NCBI GenBank assembly: GCA_963792405.1
Contig: CAWBVU010000006.1
Location: 1,488,001 to 1,552,000 of the forward strand
Reading direction: 5' to 3'
Length of the DNA: 64,000 nucleotides
From: SZUA-442 sp963792405
Lineage (GTDB): Bacteria > Actinomycetota > Acidimicrobiia > Spongiisociales > UBA5794
Of the stretch, positions 34,523-42,743 are shown in pieces; within the stretch, counting starts at the first letter, position 1, and each line of letters starts with the position of its first letter. Below the pieces are notes generated by a model. It ran no database searches, had not been told where the DNA came from, and saw only the letters and a program-made list of their open reading frames with translations. A program made the translations under genes and the position numbers.

Positions 34523-35845
34523 TCAGGAGAGCCGCGCCTCGACGACGTCGGCGATCGACGACGCCACCTGCTGTGCCTCGCCGGGTGATGGTGCCTCCAC
34601 CATGACGCGGATCAGCGGCTCGGTGCCGGAGGGGCGGACGAGGATGCGGCCGCGGGATCCGAGTGTGCGTTCCCAGCCCGCGATGGCGTCGGCGATCGTG
34701 GCGTCGGAGTCCCAGCCATCCTTCGAGCCAACCCGAACGTTCATGAGCACCTGGGGCATCTCCGTCATCACGGATCGGAGTTCCCTCAGCTCCTGGCCCG
34801 TGGACGCCATCACCTCCATGAGCCTCAGCGCCGTCCGGAGGCCGTCACCCGTGGAGCGATCCTCGAGGAGGATGTGGCCCGATTGCTCGCCACCGACGAC
34901 GGCACGCGTCCGCCGCATCTCCTCGACGACGTAGCGATCACCGACAGGGGTCACGGCGACCTCGATGCCGAGTCGCTCCATCGCGTGGTGGAATCCGAGG
35001 TTCGACATCACCGTCGCGACCACGGTGTCGTTCTTGAGCTTGCCTCGCTCGTGCTGCCACTTGGCGAAGATGGCCATGAGCACGTCGCCGTTGACCACCT
35101 CGCCGTCCTCGTCCACTGCGATGAGCCTGTCGGCATCACCGTCGAACGCGAGGCCGACCTTGCCCTTGGCGACCCTGGCGACGGCCTCGGGGTGCGTGGC
35201 ACCGACACCGTCGTTGATGTTCATCCCGTCCGGCATGTCGGAGATGATCGTGACGCTGGCGCCGACCCTGGCGAACAGTTCGGGCGCTGCGAGGAAGGCC
35301 GCACCGTTGGCGCAGTCCACGACGAACTCGAGGCCGCGCATCGAGTAGTCCACGGTCCTCGCCACCTTGTCGACGTACCTGGCCACGGCATCGTGCATCG
35401 TGGTCTGCATGCCGACCTTGGAGGCGACGGGTCGCGGGTACGGCGGACCCGAGAGGTAGCGACGCTCGATGGCGAGTTCGCGGCCGTCGGAGAGCTTCGC
35501 CCCGTCCATGCCGAAGAACTTGATCCCGTTGTCCTCGGCAGGGTTGTGGGATGCCGAGACCATCACGCCGTAGGAGGCCCCGGTGTCCCTGGTGAGGCGC
35601 GACACGGCGCCGACGGGGAGGATCCCCAGGTCGACCGTGTCGACACCCACGGCGTTGAAGCCTGCCGCCACCGCACTGGCGAGCATCGGGCCCGAGCGTC
35701 GCGTGTCCCTCCCGATCACGACGTGGTGGTCGATGCCCTCCCCCGCGGCGCGGGCGAGGTCGAAGGCGATCTCCGGGGTCAGATCGGAGTTGGCGACACC
35801 GCGGACTCCGTCGGTACCGAACAGGCGTGGAGCGTCGTCAGCCAT
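34523..35845 (-). CDS. glmM: Phosphoglucosamine mutase
   Basis: A 440-residue enzyme interconverting glucosamine 6- and 1-phosphate for UDP-GlcNAc. It has the active-site serine loop VSASHNPAEDNG (Ser99 phosphorylated), the metal loop DGDADRL, and the C-terminal phosphate-binding VRPSGTEPLIRVM. I chose the ATG at 35845 (MADDAPRLFGTDG); a TTG nine codons upstream extends the frame without a family match. It sits between rpsI and glmS, as in other actinobacteria. Confidence 0.96.
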   Translation of the reverse strand: MADDAPRLFGTDGVRGVANSDLTPEIAFDLARAAGEGIDHHVVIGRDTRRSGPMLASAVAAGFNAVGVDTVDLGILPVGAVSRLTRDTGASYGVMVSASHNPAEDNGIKFFGMDGAKLSDGRELAIERRYLSGPPYPRPVASKVGMQTTMHDAVARYVDKVARTVDYSMRGLEFVVDCANGAAFLAAPELFARVGASVTIISDMPDGMNINDGVGATHPEAVARVAKGKVGLAFDGDADRLIAVDEDGEVVNGDVLMAIFAKWQHERGKLKNDTVVATVMSNLGFHHAMERLGIEVAVTPVGDRYVVEEMRRTRAVVGGEQSGHILLEDRSTGDGLRTALRLMEVMASTGQELRELRSVMTEMPQVLMNVRVGSKDGWDSDATIADAIAGWERTLGSRGRILVRPSGTEPLIRVMVEAPSPGEAQQVASSIADVVEARLS

Positions 35846-35883
35846 GCCGTCTGCGTCAGGGTCGTCAGCCAAACGGGAGCGGG

Positions 35884-36282
35884 CTAGCGCTTGGTGAACT
35901 GCGGTGCCCGACGCGCCTTGCGAAGGCCGTACTTCTTCGGCTCGACCCTGCGGTCGTCACGGCGCAACATGCCCTCCTTCTTGAGGGCGGGGCGGAGGTC
36001 GGGGTCGACGGTGATGAGCGCACGTGCGATGCCGAGCCTCAGCGCGTCGCTCTGGCCGGTCGTGCCCCCACCTTCGAGGGTGGCGTTGACGTCGTAGCGA
36101 CCGTCGGTGCCGGTGACCTTGAACGCTTCCTCGACCCGCCTGCGGAGCTCGGGATCGGGGAAGTAATCGAGGAGGGTGCGGCCGTTGAGCGTGTAGGTGC
36201 CGGTCCCGTCATAGAGGCGGACCCTGGCGACGGACCGCTTGCGGCGACCAGTGGTCTGGGCGAGGGGCTTGGGCTTTGCCAT
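35884..36282 (-). CDS. rpsI: 30S ribosomal protein S9
   Basis: A 132-residue uS9 subunit protein whose C-terminal tail reaches the P-site tRNA. It has TTGRRKRSVARVRLYDGTG at the N-terminus, GGGTTGQSDALRLGIARAL, and the basic tail ending QFTKR, as expected for contact with tRNA. The ATG overlaps the rplM stop (TGATG), the standard rplM-rpsI pair. Confidence 0.98.
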   Translation of the reverse strand: MAKPKPLAQTTGRRKRSVARVRLYDGTGTYTLNGRTLLDYFPDPELRRRVEEAFKVTGTDGRYDVNATLEGGGTTGQSDALRLGIARALITVDPDLRPALKKEGMLRRDDRRVEPKKYGLRKARRAPQFTKR

Positions 36283-36746
36283 CAGGCGTCCACCTTTCGG
36301 TGCGTGAGTTCGAGTGGCTTGGGGCTCTGCGCGCGGTGGGGATGGCCGGGCCCCGCGTAGACCTTGAGCTTCTTGAGCATCTGGCGACCGAGCCTGTTCT
36401 TCGGCAGCATGCCCCGCACGGCGATCTCGACGAGTCGCTCGGGGTGGCTCTTGCGGACCTCGGAGAGTGTCTCCGCTCGCAGACCGCCGGGGAAGCCGGA
36501 GTGGCGGTAGTAGATCTTCTCGATCTCCTTGTTCCCCGAGACGTGGACCTTGCCGGCGTTGACGACGATCACGTAGTCGCCACCGTCCATGTGCGGCGCA
36601 TACGTGGGCTTGTGCTTCCCGCGGAGGATCTGCGCGATCTCCGAGGAGAGCCGGCCGAGCGGGACGTCGGTCGCGTCCACGACGTACCAGGCGTGGTCGA
36701 TGTCGCCTGGCGTGGGCGAGAAGGTTCTCTGCAGCTTTGGCTTCAT
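36282..36746 (-). CDS. rplM: 50S ribosomal protein L13
   Basis: A 154-residue uL13 protein, an early assembly protein of the large subunit. It has AWYVVDATDVPLGRLSSEIA, KIYYRHSGFPGG and GMLPKNRLGRQMLKKLKVY. I start at the ATG at 36746 (MKPKLQRTF). An in-frame extension to 36818 adds 24 residues not seen in the family. The leader (36747-36820) contains GCCCCG-AAC-CGGGGC, a small hairpin that may act in regulation. Confidence 0.97.
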   Translation of the reverse strand: MKPKLQRTFSPTPGDIDHAWYVVDATDVPLGRLSSEIAQILRGKHKPTYAPHMDGGDYVIVVNAGKVHVSGNKEIEKIYYRHSGFPGGLRAETLSEVRKSHPERLVEIAVRGMLPKNRLGRQMLKKLKVYAGPGHPHRAQSPKPLELTHRKVDA

Positions 36747-36874
36747 GGCGTGGATGATCCCTCGAGATGACGTGGGGGCGGCCCCGAACCGGGGCGGCGC
36801 ATATGCTATCGGTTCCACGTGATAATGGCCAACGGCGCGAACGAACGAGCCGGTAACCTCGCGGTGGAGGAACC

Positions 36875-38110
36875 GTGCCGAATCGTATCACGATCGATGA
36901 CATCATCGCTGCCCGAACACGCGGTCGCGGCGTGGTCCTGCAGACGCCCACCCTTCCCTCGTCGTCGTTCTCACGCCTGGTCGGCTCCGAGGTCCTCCTG
37001 AAGGCAGAGAACCTCCAGCGCACCGGATCCTTCAAGATCCGTGGCGGCATGAACGCCATCGCCCTCCTGTCACCCGACGACAAGGCAGCAGGGGTCGTCG
37101 CCGCATCAGCGGGGAACCACGCACAGGGGGTGGCGCTCGCCGCTGCCGAGCAGGGAGTCGTCGCCACCGTCTTCATGCCGGAGAACGCTGCGATCCCCAA
37201 GGTCGAGGCGACGCGCGCGTATGGGGCGGAGGTCGTCCTGTCGGGTGGCAATCTCGCCGAGGCGACCGACCATGCCATGGGCTTCGTGGCGGAGTCGGGC
37301 GCAGCGTTCATCCACCCGTTCGATGATCCCCACATCGTGGCCGGCCAGGGAACGCTGGGGTTGGAACTCGCCGAACAGGTACCCGATGTCGACACCGTCG
37401 TCGTGCCCGTCGGTGGGGGTGGCCTCATCTCGGGATCGGCGATCGCCCTCAAGGCGCACCGTCGAGGGGTGCGCATCATCGGCGTGCAGTCGGCGGCCGT
37501 TCCCACGTATCTCGAGGCACGCCGCACCGGATCGGCCATCGAGATCGTGCCTCATCCGACGGTTGCGGACGGTATCGCCGTGTCGAGGCCCTCGACGATG
37601 TGCTTCGAGATCATCGAGGACCTCGTCGACGACCTCGTCGTCGTCGACGATCAGCAGGCAACCGAGGCCGTGGCCCTGCTCCTCGAGCGTGCGAAATACC
37701 TCGTGGAACCTTCGGGAGCCGTCGGCGTGGCAGCCCTGATGCATGGAGGCCTGACGGGCCTCGGCAGGACGGTCGTGGTCCTGTCGGGCGGCAACGTCGA
37801 CCTCCTGCTCCTCGACGGCGTGGTGCGGCACGGCCTGGAGGCGAGGGGCCGCTTCGCATCGCTCAAGGTGGTGGTCCCTGACGAGCCCGGCCACCTGGCG
37901 TCCGTGCTCTCGACGATCGGGGACCAGCGGGGCAACGTGCTGTCGGTCGAGCACCACCGGGAGGGCACCGGCCTCGCGTTCGGCACGGTCGAGATCCAGG
38001 TGGCCCTCGAGACGAGGGGACCCGACCACATCGCACGCATCCTCGACGCGCTGTCGGCCTACGAGGTCTCGGGGATCCAGGCGGGCATCGGGAGCTCCTC
38101 GTCGCCGTAG
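36875..38110 (+). CDS. ilvA: Threonine ammonia-lyase (threonine dehydratase) with ACT domain
   Basis: A 411-residue PLP enzyme converting threonine to 2-oxobutyrate and ammonia, the classical first step to isoleucine. The PLP lysine is in RTGSFKIRGG (Lys54), followed by ASAGNHAQGVALAA and the phosphate-binding VPVGGGGLISG. A single ACT domain (from about residue 330) fits the shorter 410-residue class. The start is GTG at 36875 with GGTGGAGG four bases before it. It is the only plus-strand gene between 20651 and 64000. Its 3' end overlaps the convergent truA by 52 bases. Confidence 0.93.
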   Translation: MPNRITIDDIIAARTRGRGVVLQTPTLPSSSFSRLVGSEVLLKAENLQRTGSFKIRGGMNAIALLSPDDKAAGVVAASAGNHAQGVALAAAEQGVVATVFMPENAAIPKVEATRAYGAEVVLSGGNLAEATDHAMGFVAESGAAFIHPFDDPHIVAGQGTLGLELAEQVPDVDTVVVPVGGGGLISGSAIALKAHRRGVRIIGVQSAAVPTYLEARRTGSAIEIVPHPTVADGIAVSRPSTMCFEIIEDLVDDLVVVDDQQATEAVALLLERAKYLVEPSGAVGVAALMHGGLTGLGRTVVVLSGGNVDLLLLDGVVRHGLEARGRFASLKVVVPDEPGHLASVLSTIGDQRGNVLSVEHHREGTGLAFGTVEIQVALETRGPDHIARILDALSAYEVSGIQAGIGSSSSP

Positions 38111-38829
38111 GCGACCGCGACGAGGGTGAGGCCGTGTGCGGGTGCGGCGCCCCTGGCCGTCGAGCGATCACGTGACGCGAGGATCCCCGCCATGGCGGCG
38201 GGCGGCATCCTCCCCCTGCCGATCTCCACGGACACGGCGACGATCGATCGCACCATCTGGTGGCAGAACGACGTCGCCCCGATGGCCAACTCGACGAGGT
38301 CACCATCCCTCCGCCACCCGGCCCACATGAGCCTTCGCGTGGTCGGACGATCACCCTGGCGCCGGCAGAACGCTGCGAAGTCGTGTTCCCCGACGAGGTG
38401 TGCGACGGCGCGATCCATCGCCACTGCGTCGAGCGGCTCGGCGTAGCACCACGCCACGGTGGCCGTAAACGGATCGTGGACGTCGGCATTGAGGATCCGG
38501 TAGCGGTAGGCGCGCCCGGTGGCGGAGAAGCGGGCATGAAAGCCCTCGGCGACCTCGGAGATCGCGTGCACGGCGATCTCGGGGGCCAGCTGGCGGTTCA
38601 GAGACCGCTTGACGGTGGGCGGATCGATCGTGCCGCAGGTCAGTGACACGACCTGTCCCGTCGCATGGACGCCTTTGTCCGTGCGCCCGGCGACGAACGT
38701 GTCGACGCCACCCGTCCACGGCGCCAACGCCGACTCGAGGTCACCCTGCACCGTTCGCACGTTCGGCTGCTTCGCATACCCGTGGAAGCCCGACCCGTCG
38801 TAGGCCAGGTCGATCCGATAGGTGGGCAC
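38059..38829 (-). CDS. truA: tRNA pseudouridine synthase A
   Basis: A 256-residue TruA enzyme making pseudouridine 38-40 in tRNA anticodon arms. It has the catalytic Asp in VAGRTDKGVHATGQV, and the RAYRYRI and MVRSIVAV regions. The start is GTG at 38829, which overlaps the stop of the membrane protein gene (TAGTG). truA is expected downstream of rplQ in this kind of cluster; here three small genes lie between. The last 52 bases overlap the end of ilvA. Confidence 0.95.
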   Translation of the reverse strand: MPTYRIDLAYDGSGFHGYAKQPNVRTVQGDLESALAPWTGGVDTFVAGRTDKGVHATGQVVSLTCGTIDPPTVKRSLNRQLAPEIAVHAISEVAEGFHARFSATGRAYRYRILNADVHDPFTATVAWCYAEPLDAVAMDRAVAHLVGEHDFAAFCRRQGDRPTTRRLMWAGWRRDGDLVELAIGATSFCHQMVRSIVAVSVEIGRGRMPPAAMAGILASRDRSTARGAAPAHGLTLVAVAYGDEELPMPAWIPETS

Positions 38830-39287
38830 TAGAAGATCCTGACGCTCGACAGGATCTGCTGGATGATGGTGATCGCCACGTACCCGCCGATCGCCGCGAT
38901 GAACGCCTTCTGCAGCGGCAGATCCGCCGTGTACGTGAGACCGTTGGCGACGATCACGACGAACCACGCGCCGCCCGCAACGAGGATCAGCAGTGGTGTG
39001 TCCAGGAAGAGGTTCGCAAAGATCACCAGCAACAGCGTCGGGTAGGCGAATCCGGTGATGCGGAGGTAGATCGCATAGGTGCCGTGCCCATCGAGGAGGT
39101 AGCGGGAGATGAGGTAGGTCGCCCCCGAGTAGATGACCCAGAAGAAGAGACCCGAGATCAGGATCTGGATGAGGTTGAGGGGATTGAGGAGGGACCCGAG
39201 GCTCGTGCCGGTGCCGAGCACCAACAGCACCTGGGTGATGGCGACGAGGATCGCAGCGTCCCCTGTCGCCCTGTCGTTGAAGTCCAT
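38829..39287 (-). CDS. YIP1-family-like membrane protein (start probably further upstream)
   Basis: A 152-residue protein from the first ATG, with about five membrane segments (ITQVLLVLGTG, LISGLFFWVIYSGATYLI and others) in the YIP1-like pattern. The frame is open upstream to a stop at 39357-39359, and the intervening residues VVFSRLLQVIRLQRDAF look like the usual amphipathic start of this family. A CTG at 39353, behind AAGGGG, may be the real start. Function unknown. It lies between the Nudix gene and truA. Confidence 0.75.
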   Translation of the reverse strand: MDFNDRATGDAAILVAITQVLLVLGTGTSLGSLLNPLNLIQILISGLFFWVIYSGATYLISRYLLDGHGTYAIYLRITGFAYPTLLLVIFANLFLDTPLLILVAGGAWFVVIVANGLTYTADLPLQKAFIAAIGGYVAITIIQQILSSVRIF

Positions 39288-39356
39288 CCAGACGAAGGCA
39301 TCCCTCTGGAGCCTGATGACTTGGAGGAGGCGGCTGAAGACGACGCCCAGGTGCGA

Positions 39357-39968
39357 TCACCCCTTGGGTTGCGGTCCCGGCAGGATACCCGGTGGACGTG
39401 CCGTCGGGGGTGATGGCGACTCAGGCACCATCACGGTGGCGAGCCGCTCGGCGGAGGCCAGCACTGCAGCGTCCACTCCCTCACCCGCGAGCGCCTCGAA
39501 CGGAACCCAGCGAGGCGCCATGGCTGCCTCGCCGTCGATGACCGCCTCCTTCGAGGCGATGAAGCCCATCGCGAGGTCGATGTGCAGATGCGACGGCTCT
39601 CCGGCGTGGGCGGGGATCTCGTGTGCATCGATACGGAGCAGGCCACGACCGATGGGCTGGATCTTCGAGAGACCGGTCTCCTCGGCGACCTCGCGACGGA
39701 TCGCCTCCTCGACGGTTGCGTCGTTCGGCTCGATGTGGCCTCCGGGTTGGAGCCAGCGCCCGATCTTGGCATGCCAGACGAGGAGGAGGCAGGCACGGTC
39801 GGATGAGGCGACGAAGCCCGATGCCGTGAAGTGGCCGGGGCTGAACTCCGACCGCGGCCACATCGGGCGCCGGGTGCCGAGCGCCGCGATGGCGAGATCG
39901 ATGGATCGGTCGGAGGACCGAGCGGCGTAGGCGCTCACGAGGGTTGCGAGGTCCTGGGGGCCGTGCAC
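39357..39968 (-). CDS. Nudix hydrolase
   Basis: A 203-residue Nudix protein. The box LQPGGHIEPNDATVEEAI is followed by RREVAEETGL, with one extra residue relative to the strict consensus, which is common in this subgroup. The WRP-like N-terminus GHFTASGFV precedes it. Substrate unknown; it could be a nucleotide-sanitising or housekeeping pyrophosphatase. The start is GTG at 39968 with AAGGA six bases before it. The end abuts the YIP1-like frame. Confidence 0.85.
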   Translation of the reverse strand: MHGPQDLATLVSAYAARSSDRSIDLAIAALGTRRPMWPRSEFSPGHFTASGFVASSDRACLLLVWHAKIGRWLQPGGHIEPNDATVEEAIRREVAEETGLSKIQPIGRGLLRIDAHEIPAHAGEPSHLHIDLAMGFIASKEAVIDGEAAMAPRWVPFEALAGEGVDAAVLASAERLATVMVPESPSPPTARPPGILPGPQPKG

Positions 39969-39991
39969 GTGGTGTCCTTCGGGACGGGGTG

Positions 39992-40183
39992 TCAGCGGGG
40001 CCGTGTCCACGACCATCGGGCGACGAGGGCACCGGCGGTGGCCGTCACGATCCCGATGACGACCCATGCACCGCTTCCCGTCATGAAGCTCTGCGGCACG
40101 AACTCGGAGTTCAGCCCCTGCAGCGTCCATACGGCCCCCATCAGGACCATGAGGCATCCCGTGACGATCCCTGCGATGCGCAT
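39992..40183 (-). CDS. Small two-helix membrane protein
   Basis: A 63-residue protein with two hydrophobic segments (residues about 4-22 and 39-56) separated by GLNSEFVPQSFMTGSGAW. The pattern WxLQGxNxxxxxSFMTG is seen in small actinobacterial membrane proteins of unknown function. There is no clear ribosome site. It lies 23 bases before the Nudix gene and may be co-transcribed with it. Confidence 0.65.
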   Translation of the reverse strand: MRIAGIVTGCLMVLMGAVWTLQGLNSEFVPQSFMTGSGAWVVIGIVTATAGALVARWSWTRPR

Positions 40184-40237
40184 GACGGGAGGGTAGGGGT
40201 TGCTCGGCCGGTCCGCGGTGACGGCACCCTCCCCACG

Positions 40238-40283
40238 CGACGCAGCCGGCCACGATGGGCCGGCTGCCGGTCGTCTGCGTCGA
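40238..40283 (-). terminator. Hairpin terminator after rplQ
   Basis: GCAGCCGGCC (40242-40251), loop ACGATG, GGCCGGCTGC (40258-40267) is a perfect 10-bp stem 28 bases past the rplQ stop. An outer pair CGACGCAG / CTGCGTCG (40238-40245, 40276-40283) can form instead or in addition. A U-tract is lacking. It probably ends the ribosomal superoperon. Confidence 0.6.
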
Positions 40284-40294
40284 GGGATCGTTCC

Positions 40295-40645
40295 CTAGAC
40301 GAGTTCCACCTTTGCCATCTCGGCGCCATCACCACGCCGTGGCCCGAGCTTCGTGATCCGGATGTAGCCGCCCGGCCGATCGGCGTAGCGGGGTGCGACG
40401 TCGTCGAAGAGCTTCGTCACGACCTCGGTGTCCTCGATCTTCCTCAGCACGATGCGCCGGGCATGGAGATCACCTCGACGGGCCTTCGTGATCACCTTCT
40501 CGGCGTAGGGCCGCAACATCTTCGCCTTGGCCTCGGTGGTCGTGACCTCTTCATGGGTGATCAGGGAGGCCGTGAGGTTCGCGAGGATCTTCCTCTGGTG
40601 TGAGGGCGATCCGCCGAGGCGCGGACCCTTCTTGGGACGCGGCAT
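40295..40645 (-). CDS. rplQ: 50S ribosomal protein L17
   Basis: A 116-residue bL17 protein near the exit tunnel. It has the N-terminus MPRPKKGPRLGGSPSHQRKI, LTASLITHEEVTTTEAKAK and the C-terminal GYIRITKLGPRRGDGAEMA, all standard. It overlaps the rpoA stop (TGATG) and is the last gene of the alpha-operon part. Confidence 0.98.
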   Translation of the reverse strand: MPRPKKGPRLGGSPSHQRKILANLTASLITHEEVTTTEAKAKMLRPYAEKVITKARRGDLHARRIVLRKIEDTEVVTKLFDDVAPRYADRPGGYIRITKLGPRRGDGAEMAKVELV

Positions 40646-41604
40646 CAGACCACGCTCCCCTCGGAGTCGCCGTAGTTCTTCAGGCTGAACCCGAGCTCAT
40701 CGAGCTTTGCGACGACCTCCTCGAGCGACTTCTGGCCGAAGTTCGTGATGTTGAGGAGGTCCTCCTCCGTCTTCTCGATCAGCTCACCCACGGTCTGGAC
40801 CTGTGCGCGCCGCAGGCAGTTGCGGGGACGCTCGGAGAGGTCGAGCGCCTCGATCGGCAGGTCGAGGTGCTCATGGGACGACGAATCCGTCGGTGACAGG
40901 TCGTCTGGCACGAGTGCGTCGTACTCGTCGAGGTCGGCGAACAGCTCGAACAGGTTGCGCAGGGTGCCGCCTGCGGACGAGATCCCCTCTGCAGGGGTGA
41001 TGGAGCCATCGGTCTCGACGTCGAGGATCAGCTTGTCGAAGTCGGTGCGCTGGCCGACCTGGGTGCTCTCGACGCGATAGGCCACCTTGCGCACGGGCGA
41101 GAAGATGGAGTCGATCGGGATGACACCGATGGCGTCGCTCTTCTTGTTGCGGTCCGCGCTGCGGTATCCGACGCCGCGCTCGGCTCCGAGCTCGACCTCG
41201 AGCTTCCCCGAGCTCGAGAGCGTCGCGAGGTGCAGGTCGCCGTTGACGATCTCGACCCCGGCGGGCGCCTTGATATCGGATGCCGTCACGTCGCCTGCAC
41301 CCTTCGCGGACAGGTACATCGTCACGGGCTCGTTGGTCTCGATCCGGAGCACCACCTGCTTGAGGTTCAGGATGAAGTCCACGACGTCCTCGACGACACC
41401 CTCGATGGTCGAGAACTCGTGCTGGACGCCGTCGATGCGAACCGACGTGATCGCGGCGCCGGGGATGCGCGACAGCAGCGTGCGGCGCATCGTATTGCCG
41501 AGTGTGTAGCCGAATCCCGGCTCGAGCGGCTCGACGATGAACCTCGAGCGATCGTCCGCGACGGGTTCCTCTTCGATTGTGGGGCGCTGGGTGATGAGCA
41601 GCAC
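40645..41604 (-). CDS. rpoA: DNA-directed RNA polymerase subunit alpha
   Basis: A 319-residue subunit that scaffolds RNA polymerase assembly. The N-terminal domain shows FIVEPLEPGFGYTLGNTMRR and SIRGA-like VRIDGVQHEFSTIEGVVEDV. The C-terminal domain (from about 250) has ALDLSERPRNCLRRAQVQTV and NFGQKSLEEV for UP-element DNA and activator contact. The start is GTG at 41604. It lies between rpsD and rplQ as usual. Confidence 0.98.
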   Translation of the reverse strand: MLLITQRPTIEEEPVADDRSRFIVEPLEPGFGYTLGNTMRRTLLSRIPGAAITSVRIDGVQHEFSTIEGVVEDVVDFILNLKQVVLRIETNEPVTMYLSAKGAGDVTASDIKAPAGVEIVNGDLHLATLSSSGKLEVELGAERGVGYRSADRNKKSDAIGVIPIDSIFSPVRKVAYRVESTQVGQRTDFDKLILDVETDGSITPAEGISSAGGTLRNLFELFADLDEYDALVPDDLSPTDSSSHEHLDLPIEALDLSERPRNCLRRAQVQTVGELIEKTEEDLLNITNFGQKSLEEVVAKLDELGFSLKNYGDSEGSVV

Positions 41605-41637
41605 GTTCGCTCCTGTGTTCGTGTCCGGCTCGCCGCG

Positions 41638-42243
41638 CTACTTGGAGTAGAGCTCGACGATGAGTTGTTCCTTGATGTCCGTGTCGATCATCTCGCGCGA
41701 GGGCATCACATCGATCGTGATCGTCCGGTGGCCCGCGTCGACGGTCAACCATTCGGGGACCGTGCGACCGACGGTGTCGATGGCGTGCAGGATGGGCAGG
41801 ATGTCGGTGCTGCGCTCCTTCACGGAGACGACGTCACCGGCGCGCACCTCGTACGACGGGATGTCGACCTTCTTCCCGTTGACGAGGAAGTGCCCGTGGT
41901 TGACGAGCTGCCTGGCCTGGGGCCTGGTGCTTGCGAGCCCTGCGCGGTACACGACGTTGTCGAGCCTCGTCTCGAGGATCACGAGCAGGTTGGTCCCCGT
42001 GATGCCGCTCTGGCGAGCCGCGTTCTTGTAGTACTTGCGGAACTGCTTCTCGAGCACGCCGTACATGAACTTGAGCTTCTGCTTCTCGCGGAGCTGGATG
42101 AGGTACTGGGATTCCCGGATGCGGCCGCGGCCGTGCTGACCGGGCGGGTACGGACGGCGATCGAAGTACTTCGCCTTGTTCTCATCGAGGAGCTGGCGGG
42201 CACGACGGCTCCTCTTGGTCCTTGGTCCTGTATACCGGGCCAT
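41638..42243 (-). CDS. rpsD: 30S ribosomal protein S4
   Basis: A 201-residue uS4 protein, a primary 16S rRNA binder. It has GPRTKRSRRARQLLDENKAK and PPGQHGRGRIRESQYLIQL, and the S4 domain with VNHGHFLVNGKKVDIPSYEV. It lacks the N-terminal zinc cysteines, so it is the Zn-independent form. The ATG at 42243 begins the family-conserved MARYTGP; a short in-frame extension upstream is ignored. Confidence 0.98.
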   Translation of the reverse strand: MARYTGPRTKRSRRARQLLDENKAKYFDRRPYPPGQHGRGRIRESQYLIQLREKQKLKFMYGVLEKQFRKYYKNAARQSGITGTNLLVILETRLDNVVYRAGLASTRPQARQLVNHGHFLVNGKKVDIPSYEVRAGDVVSVKERSTDILPILHAIDTVGRTVPEWLTVDAGHRTITIDVMPSREMIDTDIKEQLIVELYSK

Positions 42244-42245
42244 GG

Positions 42246-42743
42246 TCAGCGCCCCTTCCGCTTCTTGGGACGACAACCGTTGAACGGGATGGGCGTCACG
42301 TCCTTGATACCGGTGATCTCGATCCCCATGTTCTGCAGCGTCCGGATCGCCGTCTCGCGACCGGAACCCGAGCCGCGCACGATGACGTCGAGCTTGCGGA
42401 TACCCATCTCACCCGCCTTGCGCGCGGCCTGTTCCGCCGCGACCTGGGCCGCATACGGCGTCGACTTGCGGGAGCCCTTGAAGCCGACGGACCCACCCGA
42501 GGTCCACGCCGCCACCTTCCCGTCCTGGTCGGTGATGGTCAGGATGGTGTTGTTGAACGTCGCCTTGATGTGCACCTGACCGTGGGAGATCAGCTTCTTG
42601 CCACGGCGGCGTCGACCGGTGGGCGCGGCCTCCTCGGCGGGAGCAGGAGCCGCCGCCTCGGGCGCTTCGGCCTGGGGCGCGGGCGCCTCGGTCGACGGAG
42701 CCGCTGCGGGCGTCTGGTCGATGTCGTTTTCGGGGGTGGTCAT
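42246..42743 (-). CDS. rpsK: 30S ribosomal protein S11 with Ala/Pro/Glu-rich N-terminal extension
   Basis: A 165-residue uS11 protein. The conserved body begins near GRRRRGKKLISHGQVHIKA and contains TFNNTILTITD and the C-terminal PIPFNGCRPKKRKGR. About 42 residues precede it, rich in Ala, Pro and Glu (PAAAPSTEAPAPQAEAPEA), whereas most S11 proteins have a 10-15 residue start. The ATG at 42743 overlaps the rpsM stop (ATGA-type), supporting translation of the extension. Confidence 0.96.
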   Translation of the reverse strand: MTTPENDIDQTPAAAPSTEAPAPQAEAPEAAAPAPAEEAAPTGRRRRGKKLISHGQVHIKATFNNTILTITDQDGKVAAWTSGGSVGFKGSRKSTPYAAQVAAEQAARKAGEMGIRKLDVIVRGSGSGRETAIRTLQNMGIEITGIKDVTPIPFNGCRPKKRKGR

